Below, in pieces: positions 55,939-64,000 of a DNA stretch of 64,000 nucleotides. This DNA is from an uncultured Pseudomonadota bacterium (GTDB taxonomy: Bacteria; Pseudomonadota; Gammaproteobacteria; Methylococcales; Methylomonadaceae). The notes under the pieces are model-generated. The model was given only the letters and a program-made list of their open reading frames with translations. It ran no database searches and was not told the origin of the DNA. Numbering within the stretch: position 1 is the stretch's first letter; each line of letters starts with the position of its first letter. The position numbers were made by a program, and so were the translations under genes. The stretch is from NCBI GenBank assembly GCA_903848935.1, contig CAINHO010000030.1, forward strand, positions 62,001 to 126,000, given 5' to 3'.

Positions 55939-56790
55939 ATGTCTAATAAACTCACCGTAACTAATCATAATCGCAACATTACTGGTTTAACCTACGTTTA
56001 TCCGGTGCTTTCACGCCGTGCCGGTGGTTTATCGATTGGCATCAATTTCAATATCAACAACGCCTGCAATTGGCGGTGTATTTATTGCCAAGTACCAGAT
56101 TTAACTCTCGGTGCGGCACCTGAAATCAATTTAGATTTGCTAGCAAAAGAATTACGTTTGTTTTTGGAAGATGTTTTGCACGGTGATTTTTATGACCGCA
56201 TGGCTGTTCCGATTGAACAGCGTGTAATTAAAGATATTGCGATTGCGGGGAATGGTGAACCGACCAGTTTGACGAATTTTGATATTGCCGTTCAATTGAT
56301 TGGTGATATTGCGACGGAATTAGGCGTTTTCCCCGAAAGCCATTTTGTATTGATTACGAATGGCAGTTTGATTCACCGTTCAACAGTGCAAGCGGGTTTG
56401 AAAGTATTGAATCATTTTGGCGGTGAAGTGTGGTTTAAAATGGATAGCGGTACGCCCGAAGGTCGCGTGTTAATCAATAATTCTGCTCAAACTAATGACG
56501 CAGTTTTGAAAAATATCACGCTTGCCGCGCAATGCTGTTCGACGAAAATTCAAATTTGTTTAGTGGATTATCAGCAACACGGTTTTTCAACAAGCGAACG
56601 TGACGGTTTTTTAGAACTTTTGACGACGATTCGCGCCACAACCGCAATTCAAAATGTGACAATTTACACTTTAGCTCGTCCATCTCAACAACCCGAAGCG
56701 ATTGATTTACAACCGATGCCGTTGGGAATCATGCAAATTTTCGCGCATGATATTCGCCAATTGGATTTTGACGTGACTGTTACGGAATAG
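55939..56790 (+). CDS. Radical SAM protein of unknown substrate
   Basis: A 283-residue radical SAM enzyme: the cluster motif CNWRCIYC supplies cysteines 43, 47 and 50 (CxxxCxxC), followed by GNGEPTS near 110 (SAM-binding GGE-like motif), and the LITNGS strand near 140. No auxiliary cluster domain is obvious. The substrate is unknown. It converges with mobA, overlapping by 11 bases. A wyosine-type (TYW1/Twy1-like) relationship is possible by the overall arrangement, but not firm. Confidence 0.8.
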   Translation: MSNKLTVTNHNRNITGLTYVYPVLSRRAGGLSIGINFNINNACNWRCIYCQVPDLTLGAAPEINLDLLAKELRLFLEDVLHGDFYDRMAVPIEQRVIKDIAIAGNGEPTSLTNFDIAVQLIGDIATELGVFPESHFVLITNGSLIHRSTVQAGLKVLNHFGGEVWFKMDSGTPEGRVLINNSAQTNDAVLKNITLAAQCCSTKIQICLVDYQQHGFSTSERDGFLELLTTIRATTAIQNVTIYTLARPSQQPEAIDLQPMPLGIMQIFAHDIRQLDFDVTVTE

Positions 56791-57361
56791 CATTTAACTC
56801 GTCCAACGTATTGATATTTTCAAAGCCAATCGCGTCCGCCCCAAAATCGACAAAGTGCGTTCGATGTTGCTCAAACCATAAACGCACTTTGTGATTATCC
56901 GCCGCTAAATACGATTCCAAACTTGTTTGCAAACTGGTTTTCACCACCAAAAAAACCGAATGCACCTGTTCGCCTGTTCGCGTCACGGTAATTTCCGCAT
57001 CACTTTCGTTATGTTCCGAAAGTAAACGTTGTAATTGCGGCGTTGAAATAAAAGGCGCGTCACACGGTACGATAATCAACAAATCCGTGTTTGAATAATT
57101 CATTGCCGCTAGAATTCCCGCTAATGCGCCCGAAAAATTCTGCGTCAAATCTGGAATTACCGGCATACCAAATGTTTGATAAGCATCTAAATTTCGATTT
57201 GCGTTAATAATCAACTCATCAACCAACGGACGCAGCGCGTTAAGCGAATAGGAAATTAACGGTTGTCCTCGAAAAAGCTGCAAGCCTTTATCTTGATAAT
57301 TCATGCGCCGCGCTTGTCCACCTGCCAGAATCACGCCAGTTACTTTTGTTTGTAAAGTCAT
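56780..57361 (-). CDS. mobA: Molybdenum cofactor guanylyltransferase
   Basis: Attaches GMP to molybdopterin to make the guanine dinucleotide cofactor. The 193 residues begin with the nucleotidyltransferase signature VILAGGQARRMNYQDKGLQ and continue with PLISYSLNALRPLVDEL and the metal aspartate in IIVPCDAPFIS near 100. Length matches E. coli MobA (194). A molybdo- or tungsto-enzyme such as formate dehydrogenase would be the user; none is in the window. Confidence 0.94.
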   Translation of the reverse strand: MTLQTKVTGVILAGGQARRMNYQDKGLQLFRGQPLISYSLNALRPLVDELIINANRNLDAYQTFGMPVIPDLTQNFSGALAGILAAMNYSNTDLLIIVPCDAPFISTPQLQRLLSEHNESDAEITVTRTGEQVHSVFLVVKTSLQTSLESYLAADNHKVRLWFEQHRTHFVDFGADAIGFENINTLDELNAIP

Positions 57362-57412
57362 AATGTTAAGCTGTAACCCTTATTTTTACTTGAATTGAAG
57401 GAACAAATTAAA

Positions 57413-57811
57413 ATGAAAAATCCATTAAAATCACTGCTTTTAACCGCTGCACTTTCGCTAATTATCGCCGGTTGTGCGACGAATCCTGAAAAAGAAGTTG
57501 AAGCGACAATTGCGCCCACGATTTTGACGAACGATTATCCAACCCGTGATCGCGTCGAATATGTGTTGAATTGCGTCGCACAACATGGCGGTTTGAGCTA
57601 TATCAATCAATATGCCTGCGGCTGCAAGCTAGACAAAATTGCTGAAAAATTGAGTTTCAATGAGTTTGAATCAGCAAAAACGTTTTCATATCTCAAATCA
57701 ATGGCGGGCGATGCAGGCAACATGGCGCGTGATCCTAAACAAAGTAAAGATTTACGCAAACAACTCAAAGAAGCCGAAGAATCTGCTGAAAAAAGCTGTT
57801 TCGTAAAATAA
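57413..57811 (+). CDS. Cysteine-containing small lipoprotein
   Basis: A 132-residue lipoprotein (signal with lipobox IAGC, cysteine 22). The mature part has four further cysteines (CVAQHGG, YACGC, KSCFVK), enough for two disulfides, and long helices. GAAGGAAC SD precedes the ATG at 57413; an in-frame TTG 18 bases earlier is rejected. I do not recognise the family. It is 48 bases upstream of the diguanylate cyclase gene, with a 14-base palindrome between. Confidence 0.62.
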   Translation: MKNPLKSLLLTAALSLIIAGCATNPEKEVEATIAPTILTNDYPTRDRVEYVLNCVAQHGGLSYINQYACGCKLDKIAEKLSFNEFESAKTFSYLKSMAGDAGNMARDPKQSKDLRKQLKEAEESAEKSCFVK

Positions 57812-57813
57812 TA

Positions 57814-57827
57814 CAAACCAAGGTTTG
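57814..57827. repeat. Palindromic 14-mer, copy 2
   Basis: Same CAAACCAAGGTTTG sequence as at 7052-7065, lying 3 bases after the lipoprotein stop codon. Confidence 0.35.
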
Positions 57828-57859
57828 TGCGGCTATCTTTTAAATTTTCGAGTTTTCCT

Positions 57860-60268
57860 ATGCACAAAATTTCCATTCAAACATTGTTAATCGTCGTGAT
57901 GAGTTTCGTACTTGTTGCCGTATTCGCGCCAATGACATTTGTTGTGCTGAATGAAAATAAGGAAATTAACTTGTTGCGCCAAGAGCAAATCGGCACGGCT
58001 CTGATTCCTAAAATTCAACACATCAATATTTTGCTCGTACAACATCGCGGCACAGCAAATCGCTTTCTGAGTGGCAATCAAAATTTGCAGCCCGTATTAA
58101 CCGATTTGGAAAACCAAATTACTAACGCATTTGCCGAACGTATCATTCAATGCCAAGCTCAACATATTGATTTGCCTTGCAAGCAACTCAATAATTTTCA
58201 GGCAAAGTGGAATGGACTCAAAACCACTTATCACCAGCTCCCCGCCAATGAAAGTTTTGCCCAACATTCGTTGCTGATTACCGATATATTGGCATTTCTA
58301 ACGAATGTTGCGGACAGCAGTAATCTAAGTTTGGACAGTCAATTGTCTAGTTATTACCTCATGAAGAACATGGTGGAAACGTTGCCGAATTTGATTGAAA
58401 ACATCGGGCAATTACGCGGGTTTGGTAGTGGTTTAATGGTGAAATCACACACCATCACGACTAATGAACAAATTGAAATCGAAAAACTGTTATACGGTGT
58501 GCAATTATCGATGCAAACCGTTAATTTTCAATTCGATAAAGTGTTCACTGTTTTACCGTCGTTTGAACAAATACAACGTGAAAATTTTCAAAAAACGCAG
58601 TACAACGTCAATCAATTTTTATTGACCGCGAAACAATATGTCCTGCAACACGAAGACACATTGAGTGACGAAGTCTTTTACAATCAGGCGGTTAACGCGA
58701 TTAAACAAATCATGACGTTATACACACCGGTTGTGGACGCATTGAATCAAGAATTAAATAACCGGATTGAGGCGTTATTGTTCAAACGTTATTGTATTTT
58801 TGCCGGTGCATTTTTCTTGGTTGCATGGCTAGTCAGTTTTCTGTTTCATTTTAAAAAACGCTTGAACGCTTTAAATCATGCCATTATTTGTTTTGAACAG
58901 TTAAGTATCGAAAATTACGACCATCCAATTACCATTACATATCACGACGAAATTGGGCAATTTCTCAACGCCTTAATGTTAATGCGAAATCGATTAGCCA
59001 ATAACATCGACCAGTTAAAATACGGGATTTCTCGTTTGACTGAAGCTCAACGTATCGCGCAATTGGGCGACTGGGATTGGAATGTCCAAACCGATGAATT
59101 GCATTGTTCGCATGAAGGGTATCGAATTTTAGACATCGTAGAAGATATATCTGTGTGGAATCTTAACCGATTTCTGAATCGAATTAAAACGACAGATCGC
59201 GATAATGTTGCGGCAACATTCGTTCACGCACAACAAATAGCCGGGAATTACGATGTTGAATATCGGACAAATTGTGACAACAGTGAACAAAAAATAATTC
59301 ATCAACGTATTGAAAGTCATGCGAATGCTCAAGGGAAAATCGTGCGTTTAGTCGGCACAATACAAGATGTCACCGTCCAACGAGAAATGGAAGCTAAAAT
59401 CCGGCTGGCGGCTGAAGTTTTTGATAATGTTGGCGAGGCGATTGTCGTGACCGACGAAAATAACAAAATCACGTTAATTAACAAAATCTTCAGTAAAATC
59501 ACAGGTTATACGCAAAATGAAATGATTGGACACAATCCGAATTTTTTGAGTTCCGGAAAGCACGACTCTGATTTTTACAAAACCATGTGGAAAGATATTA
59601 ACGAAACCGGAATATGGAAAGGTGAAGTCTGGAATCACCGCAAGAACGGGACGCTTTATCCTGAAATGCTGACGATTACCACGATACGAAATCATGCCGG
59701 TGAAATCATCAATCACATTGGTATTTTTTCAGATATTACAATTCAAAAACACGCCATTGAACAAATCGAATATCTTGCGAATTACGATGGTTTGACCAGG
59801 TTAATGAATCGGAGGGCGTTAGAAGTTGCGACGAAACGCGCTTTAGCCGATGCTAAACGTCACAAACATTTGTTAGCCTTGTTATTCATTGATTTGGATG
59901 GATTCAAAGCGGTGAATGATAATTTTGGGCATGACGTGGGCGATGATGTATTGAAAAAAGCCGCTGAAAGTTTGAAGAAAACTGTGCGGGAATGCGACAT
60001 TATTGCTCGTTTAGGCGGTGACGAATTTGTGGTGGTGCTGACAAATTTGAGTGATTTCAACAGCATTTCACCGATAGCCGACAAAATTGTTTTGTCTTTA
60101 AATCAAACCGTCAGCGATGAAACACAAACACTTACCGTCACACCAAGTATTGGAATTTCTGTGTTTTCAGAAGCATGTGATGATTACGAAAAATTATTAA
60201 CTCGTGCGGATAAAGCGATGTATGCCGCGAAAACATACGGCAAAAACAATTATCAATTTGCGACCTGA
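57860..60268 (+). CDS. Membrane-bound diguanylate cyclase with PAS domains
   Basis: Predicted to make c-di-GMP. From the ATG at 57860 it has 802 residues: a membrane helix (about 8-30), a large helical periplasmic sensor (about 30-310), a second helix (about 313-333), a HAMP-like segment, two PAS/PAC modules (about 395-505 and 515-640) and a GGDEF domain with intact GGDEF at 719-723. The inhibitory I-site RxxD is present (R710, D713), so product feedback is expected. No EAL domain. The ligand of the periplasmic part is unknown. Confidence 0.9.
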   Translation: MHKISIQTLLIVVMSFVLVAVFAPMTFVVLNENKEINLLRQEQIGTALIPKIQHINILLVQHRGTANRFLSGNQNLQPVLTDLENQITNAFAERIIQCQAQHIDLPCKQLNNFQAKWNGLKTTYHQLPANESFAQHSLLITDILAFLTNVADSSNLSLDSQLSSYYLMKNMVETLPNLIENIGQLRGFGSGLMVKSHTITTNEQIEIEKLLYGVQLSMQTVNFQFDKVFTVLPSFEQIQRENFQKTQYNVNQFLLTAKQYVLQHEDTLSDEVFYNQAVNAIKQIMTLYTPVVDALNQELNNRIEALLFKRYCIFAGAFFLVAWLVSFLFHFKKRLNALNHAIICFEQLSIENYDHPITITYHDEIGQFLNALMLMRNRLANNIDQLKYGISRLTEAQRIAQLGDWDWNVQTDELHCSHEGYRILDIVEDISVWNLNRFLNRIKTTDRDNVAATFVHAQQIAGNYDVEYRTNCDNSEQKIIHQRIESHANAQGKIVRLVGTIQDVTVQREMEAKIRLAAEVFDNVGEAIVVTDENNKITLINKIFSKITGYTQNEMIGHNPNFLSSGKHDSDFYKTMWKDINETGIWKGEVWNHRKNGTLYPEMLTITTIRNHAGEIINHIGIFSDITIQKHAIEQIEYLANYDGLTRLMNRRALEVATKRALADAKRHKHLLALLFIDLDGFKAVNDNFGHDVGDDVLKKAAESLKKTVRECDIIARLGGDEFVVVLTNLSDFNSISPIADKIVLSLNQTVSDETQTLTVTPSIGISVFSEACDDYEKLLTRADKAMYAAKTYGKNNYQFAT

Positions 60269-60279
60269 CCTAGAAAATA

Positions 60280-61590
60280 ATGAGCGATTACAACGAAACC
60301 AACAACAAAGAAACTATTTTGAATGTGCGTAGCGTGTTAGCGCGGCATCGTTTAGTAGAAGAATTAGTACGGAAACAAAATTTAGTGGAACTGCAACGCT
60401 TACTCGAACAACTTGATGCCACCTCGATGGCGCAAATGTTGGAGATTTTTTCGCCGGAAGATCGCCAAATCATCTGGGATTTAATTGCTGAAGTGCGAAA
60501 AGAAGAGATTTTACTCGTGATGCCTTATGACACGCGGATTGAATTGGCGGCAGATTTTCGGTCGCGGAATCGTAATATGGTCATTCGGATTTTCGATTTG
60601 CACGACGGTTTGTTGCGGCAGATTCCTATCGAAACCAAAGCCGATTTAACGCACGCCAAACCGATTTGGATTGATTTGGTTATGCCCGAAGATGAGCATT
60701 TAAATTGGGCACAAGACATATTTGGCGTGGATTTACCGAATCCCAAAGAGCTGACGGATTTAGAAACCAGTGCGCGTTTTTATGTGGAAGATAATGGCGA
60801 AGTACATTTGCATTCGGACTTTTTGCTAGATAGAAAAGATGCGTCTCGCAACGTTGCCGTCGCATTTGTATTGAAAAAAGACACCTTGTTTTCGGTACGC
60901 AGCGAGGAATTACCCGCCTTTCGCTTGCAACGTTTACGCGCTCGCGCCGAATCGGATTACATTTCAAATGCTAAAGATTTGCTGCTGGATTTATATGCAG
61001 CAGATGTGGAGTATTCGGCGAACGCACTGGAAGATATTTACACAGAACTCGAAGCTGTTGGGCGACAGGTTTTCAAATCGTACATGACCGATGAAGAAGC
61101 GGCGAAAATTCTGGCAGCGATTGCTGAAGAGGAAGATTTAAACGGGCGCATTCGGCGCAATGTTTTGGATACACGGCGGGCGTTATCGTTTTTGATGCGC
61201 GGTAAATTTTTATCTGAAACGCAACATGAAGATGTGCGCGAAATTTTGCGAGACATTGAATCGCTCGATGGTCACACGTCGTTTTTAGTAAATAAAATCA
61301 ACTTCCAAATGGACGCAACGGTCGGTTTTATTAACGTGAATCAAAATAAAGATTTGAAACGTTTAACGGTAATTAGTTTGGTTTTTATGCCGCTGAATGT
61401 GATTGCTGGAATTGGCGGAATGTCGGAATTTTCGATGATGACCACGGGCATTCCTTGGCAATGGGCGTATAGCGGTTTGTTGGGCGGATTGGCGTTTGTG
61501 TCGTGGCTGACGTTTATGGGTGTGCAGTTTTTTGAGCGGCGCAAAATTCGACGTTTATCAATGGAAAATCGGAAAATCCAAGTCCGATGA
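60280..61590 (+). CDS. CorA-like divalent cation transporter with MgtE-N-like region and GMS motif
   Basis: The 436 residues start with helical repeats resembling the MgtE N-domain (about 15-90; [41 protein letters not shown]), continue with a CorA alpha/beta cytoplasmic domain and long helices, and end in two membrane helices (about 360-420). The CorA selectivity loop, normally GMN, reads GMS (G380, M381, S382) in [10 protein letters not shown]. Transport of Mg2+ or another divalent cation is inferred. Its stop overlaps the ATP-grasp/Mch start by 4 bases (ATGA). Confidence 0.82.
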   Translation: MSDYNETNNKETILNVRSVLARHRLVEELVRKQNLVELQRLLEQLDATSMAQMLEIFSPEDRQIIWDLIAEVRKEEILLVMPYDTRIELAADFRSRNRNMVIRIFDLHDGLLRQIPIETKADLTHAKPIWIDLVMPEDEHLNWAQDIFGVDLPNPKELTDLETSARFYVEDNGEVHLHSDFLLDRKDASRNVAVAFVLKKDTLFSVRSEELPAFRLQRLRARAESDYISNAKDLLLDLYAADVEYSANALEDIYTELEAVGRQVFKSYMTDEEAAKILAAIAEEEDLNGRIRRNVLDTRRALSFLMRGKFLSETQHEDVREILRDIESLDGHTSFLVNKINFQMDATVGFINVNQNKDLKRLTVISLVFMPLNVIAGIGGMSEFSMMTTGIPWQWAYSGLLGGLAFVSWLTFMGVQFFERRKIRRLSMENRKIQVR

Positions 61591-63593
61591 GCTATTGGTT
61601 AATTGTCGCTACGTCGGGACGAATGCTCGCACAAGCCTCGTGGTGTGAAGGTTTTGACGTGTTGGTGATTGATTGTTTTGCTGATATTGATACGTTGCGT
61701 TATGCGAAAAAAGTGGTTCGGGTGGATTCGCTTGCGATTGAAAATTTAACCGTCGCACTGACTAAATTAGCCACTTATGAAATCACAGGTGTGGTGTATG
61801 GCAGTGGATTTGAAACCTGCGTTGAAAGCCTTTATTTTTTAGAAAGTCGTTTTGAAATGGCTGGCAATTCCCCCGCTATTTTTGAACGGGTGCAGAATAA
61901 ACATGAATTTTTTGCTGCGTTGAATGTGTTGAAAATTCCGTATCCTGAAACGTGTTTTGAATTTCCAATTAACCAGAAGAATTGGTTATCGAAACCATTA
62001 AACGGTCAAGGCGGCGTGGGTATCAATTCACAAAAAACAGATATTTATTGGCAACGTTTTTGTGATGGACACGCGGGTTCTGTTTTATTTTTGGCGGACG
62101 GTGAAAGCGCGACGGTTATTGGTTTTAATTCCCAATGGACTCACCGAGATTTTCTTTTTGCAGGCATTTCAAATCACAATGACTTAACGGATTGCCAAAA
62201 ATCACGACTTCAATCGTGGTTACAAAAATTGGTTCAGTATTTCGATTTGCGCGGTTTGAATTCATTGGATTTTATGCAAACTGAAAACGAGATTTTCGTT
62301 TTAGAAATCAATCCGCGTCCGTCAGCGAGTATGCAGCTTTATGATTTAGCATTATTTGAAGCACATTTAACTCTAAATTTAGAATTGAATTGCACAACAA
62401 GTTTTTCAGTTTACGAAATCATTTACGCACCGCAAAACCTCATCATTCCAAAAAATTTCAACTGGTCAAAAAACTGCCAAGACTTGCCGCATGGGGGCGT
62501 GATAATTCGCAAAAATCAGCCTATTTGCAGTATGATTGCACGCGGCTTACAGCCTGATATGGTATTAAAAAAACTAAAAATTAACGCTCAACAATTAGAG
62601 GAAGATTTAACTATGAAACAAGCCAGTGTGAACAAACTCACCCAGCCATTAGTTCAAGAACTTATCGATAACGCGGCGAAGTTGCGAGTCGGAATCGAGA
62701 TTTTAGAAAACGGTTGCACCGTAATTGATGCGGGAATTAACCATTTGGGCGGATTGGAAGCGGGACGGATTATTGCTGAAATTTGTTTAGGTGGCATGGG
62801 AACGGTATCGATTTCGCACAGTCAATACACCACGAATTGGCCTTTATCGGTAAATGTTCACACGGGCAACCCTGTTTTAGGTTGTTTGGGTAGTCAATAT
62901 GCGGGTTGGAGTTTGTCGCACGAAAAATACTACGCTCTCGGTTCTGGCCCTGCGCGAGCCATGGCGACCAAACAAAAAGACGGTCAAACTGTACCGGTCG
63001 AAGAGTTATATCAAGAATTGGCATATCACGACGAAGCTGATGCGGCGACATTGGTCATCGAAAACGACGCGATTCCACCGTTGGCGATTATTGAAAAAGT
63101 GGCGGCAGCGTGTGGCATTTCACCTGCAAAATTAACCATTATCGTCACGCCCACCAGCAGTTTAGCGGGTGGTGTTCAAGTGGTGGCGCGAGTTTTAGAA
63201 GTCGCCATGCACAAAGCACACGCGCTACATTTTCCATTGGAAAATATCATCGATGGCAGCGGTTCTGCGCCAATTTGTCCGCCACATCCGAATTTTGTCA
63301 AAGCAATGGGACGCACGAATGACGCGATTTTGTTTGCCGGACAAGTGCATTTATTTGTGAAAGGTAGCGACGAAGCCGCCGAAAAATTAGCGAAAGAATT
63401 ACCAAGTTCAACGTCGAAAGATTATGGCAAACCGTTTGCTGAAATTTTCAAAGCCTGCGAATACGATTTCTTCAAAATCGACGCGATGTTGTTCAGTCCA
63501 GCAAGTGTGATTGTAACGGCGGTTGAATCGGGTAAAAGTTTCCGTGCCGGTCAATTGGATAATACGTTGTTAGATTTATCATTTGGTGCATGA
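61587..63593 (+). CDS. mch: ATP-grasp protein joined in frame to methenyl-H4MPT cyclohydrolase
   Basis: A single 668-codon frame. Residues 1-342 form an ATP-grasp protein with the [11 protein letters not shown] loop and the metal-binding [13 protein letters not shown] near 235. Residues 343-668 (326, the normal length) are a complete Mch, with [37 protein letters not shown] and [12 protein letters not shown]; Mch hydrolyses methenyl-H4MPT to formyl-H4MPT in formaldehyde oxidation. An internal ATG (62613) has GAGGAAG ahead of it, so Mch may also be made separately. The ATP-grasp part probably belongs to H4MPT/methylofuran synthesis (inference). Overlaps corA by 4 bases. Confidence 0.85.
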   Translation: MSYWLIVATSGRMLAQASWCEGFDVLVIDCFADIDTLRYAKKVVRVDSLAIENLTVALTKLATYEITGVVYGSGFETCVESLYFLESRFEMAGNSPAIFERVQNKHEFFAALNVLKIPYPETCFEFPINQKNWLSKPLNGQGGVGINSQKTDIYWQRFCDGHAGSVLFLADGESATVIGFNSQWTHRDFLFAGISNHNDLTDCQKSRLQSWLQKLVQYFDLRGLNSLDFMQTENEIFVLEINPRPSASMQLYDLALFEAHLTLNLELNCTTSFSVYEIIYAPQNLIIPKNFNWSKNCQDLPHGGVIIRKNQPICSMIARGLQPDMVLKKLKINAQQLEEDLTMKQASVNKLTQPLVQELIDNAAKLRVGIEILENGCTVIDAGINHLGGLEAGRIIAEICLGGMGTVSISHSQYTTNWPLSVNVHTGNPVLGCLGSQYAGWSLSHEKYYALGSGPARAMATKQKDGQTVPVEELYQELAYHDEADAATLVIENDAIPPLAIIEKVAAACGISPAKLTIIVTPTSSLAGGVQVVARVLEVAMHKAHALHFPLENIIDGSGSAPICPPHPNFVKAMGRTNDAILFAGQVHLFVKGSDEAAEKLAKELPSSTSKDYGKPFAEIFKACEYDFFKIDAMLFSPASVIVTAVESGKSFRAGQLDNTLLDLSFGA

Positions 63594-64000
63594 AAACACA
63601 AAACCGTCGAGGCTTGCAAGCCTTCCAAATGTGTGTAATAGCACGCCATTGAAGTAACTTAATACTAGTAAATTCAAGCCCTGCGTTGTATTTCAATGAC
63701 AGGGCTTTTTTGCAGGGCAAAACTTCCCATTCTTCTGCGCCACTAATTACTGCACAGATTGTCAAAATTATAATATCGAGTAATTTTTGAATCCATTTAG
63801 GTTGGGATAACTTTATAGTCTCATGGGGGAAATCACTGGTATGACTTGATGGTATTTAATTTCAGTAAGCCTAAAATCCTGACCTCGGATGTCGGAAATA
63901 GTTATCCCGCTGTTTATGTCTAATTCCATTTTTAATTTTCAATCAAATGGACATCCAAAAGATTTAAAGACTTCGAGCAAGTGTATTCAAAGTTTCAAGC
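63594..64000. other. Gene-poor stretch at the right edge
   Basis: It holds a 14-base perfect palindrome AGGCTTGCAAGCCT (63610-63623), a terminator (63676-63711), and at 63916 an ATG opening 28 codons without a stop to the edge (MSNSIFNFQSNGHPKDLK), lacking a convincing SD. I see no other gene or RNA in these 407 bases. Confidence 0.5.
63676..63711 (+). terminator. Rho-independent terminator after mch
   Basis: Stem AAGCCCTG/CAGGGCTT with a 16-base loop and a run of six T, about 80 bases after the mch stop. Confidence 0.75.

Noticed and set aside
63493-63765. Minus-strand ORF of 90 codons at the end of mch
   Set aside because: It overlaps the conserved end of mch and a terminator hairpin, and its translation has no domain features.

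Overview
The window looks like chromosome of a low-GC (low forties % by eye) gammaproteobacterium, most likely a type I methanotroph or close methylotroph (order Methylococcales). The best single clue is a methenyl-tetrahydromethanopterin cyclohydrolase (Mch) at the right end, joined in frame to an ATP-grasp protein; Mch belongs to H4MPT-linked formaldehyde oxidation. Hfq-HflX, FabA-FabB, LptM-LysA, MsbA, LpoB and FtsK fit a gammaproteobacterium. The order-level assignment is inference.

Layout. 1-2273: the 3' part of argA, cpdA, and a Pro-Arg-His tRNA operon on the minus strand. 2274-14678: housekeeping genes (pyrC, a zinc-ribbon protein, aspS, hfq-hflX, cysZ, mtnA, fabA-fabB, ttcA, eda, gltA, argB). 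14806-19348: a tightly packed minus-strand operon of CDGSH protein, CYTH phosphatase, PLP decarboxylase, MntA-HepT toxin-antitoxin pair, ATP-grasp protein and RidA. 19470-24200: an XRE regulator with an NBR1-type Ig domain, ftsK, then an AT-rich cassette with a membrane protein and a RelB/ParE-like pair. 24217-28778: guaA, a second AT-rich accessory cassette (XRE regulator, membrane protein, lipoprotein, zinc-ribbon protein) and dnaQ. 28778-36755: envelope genes (msbA, three glycosyltransferases, an O-acyltransferase, a short murJ). 36870-41294: rpsT, metZ, a multidomain envelope protein, a nuclease-like remnant, grxC, a small ORF and a tRNA-Leu. 41442-51479: rnr, lptM, lysA, bioA, tilS, a DegP-type protease, lpoB, pgi. 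51701-60268: a copper-protein pair, a large metalloprotease, a membrane protein, a radical SAM enzyme, mobA, a lipoprotein and a diguanylate cyclase. 60280-63593: a CorA-like transporter overlapping the ATP-grasp/Mch ORF.

Most genes are compact and often coupled by 1-8 base overlaps (msbA-dnaQ, rnr-lptM, lysA-bioA, mntA-hepT, corA-mch). The points most worth attention are the ATP-grasp/Mch joined ORF, the MntA-HepT pair built into a metabolic operon, the XRE-NBR1 regulator, the CorA variant with GMS in place of GMN, a MurJ lacking its last two helices, and a tRNA-Leu without an encoded CCA end. I saw no rRNA genes, CRISPR arrays, transposase genes or prophage. Functions are assigned from motifs and remembered family features; no database search was run.
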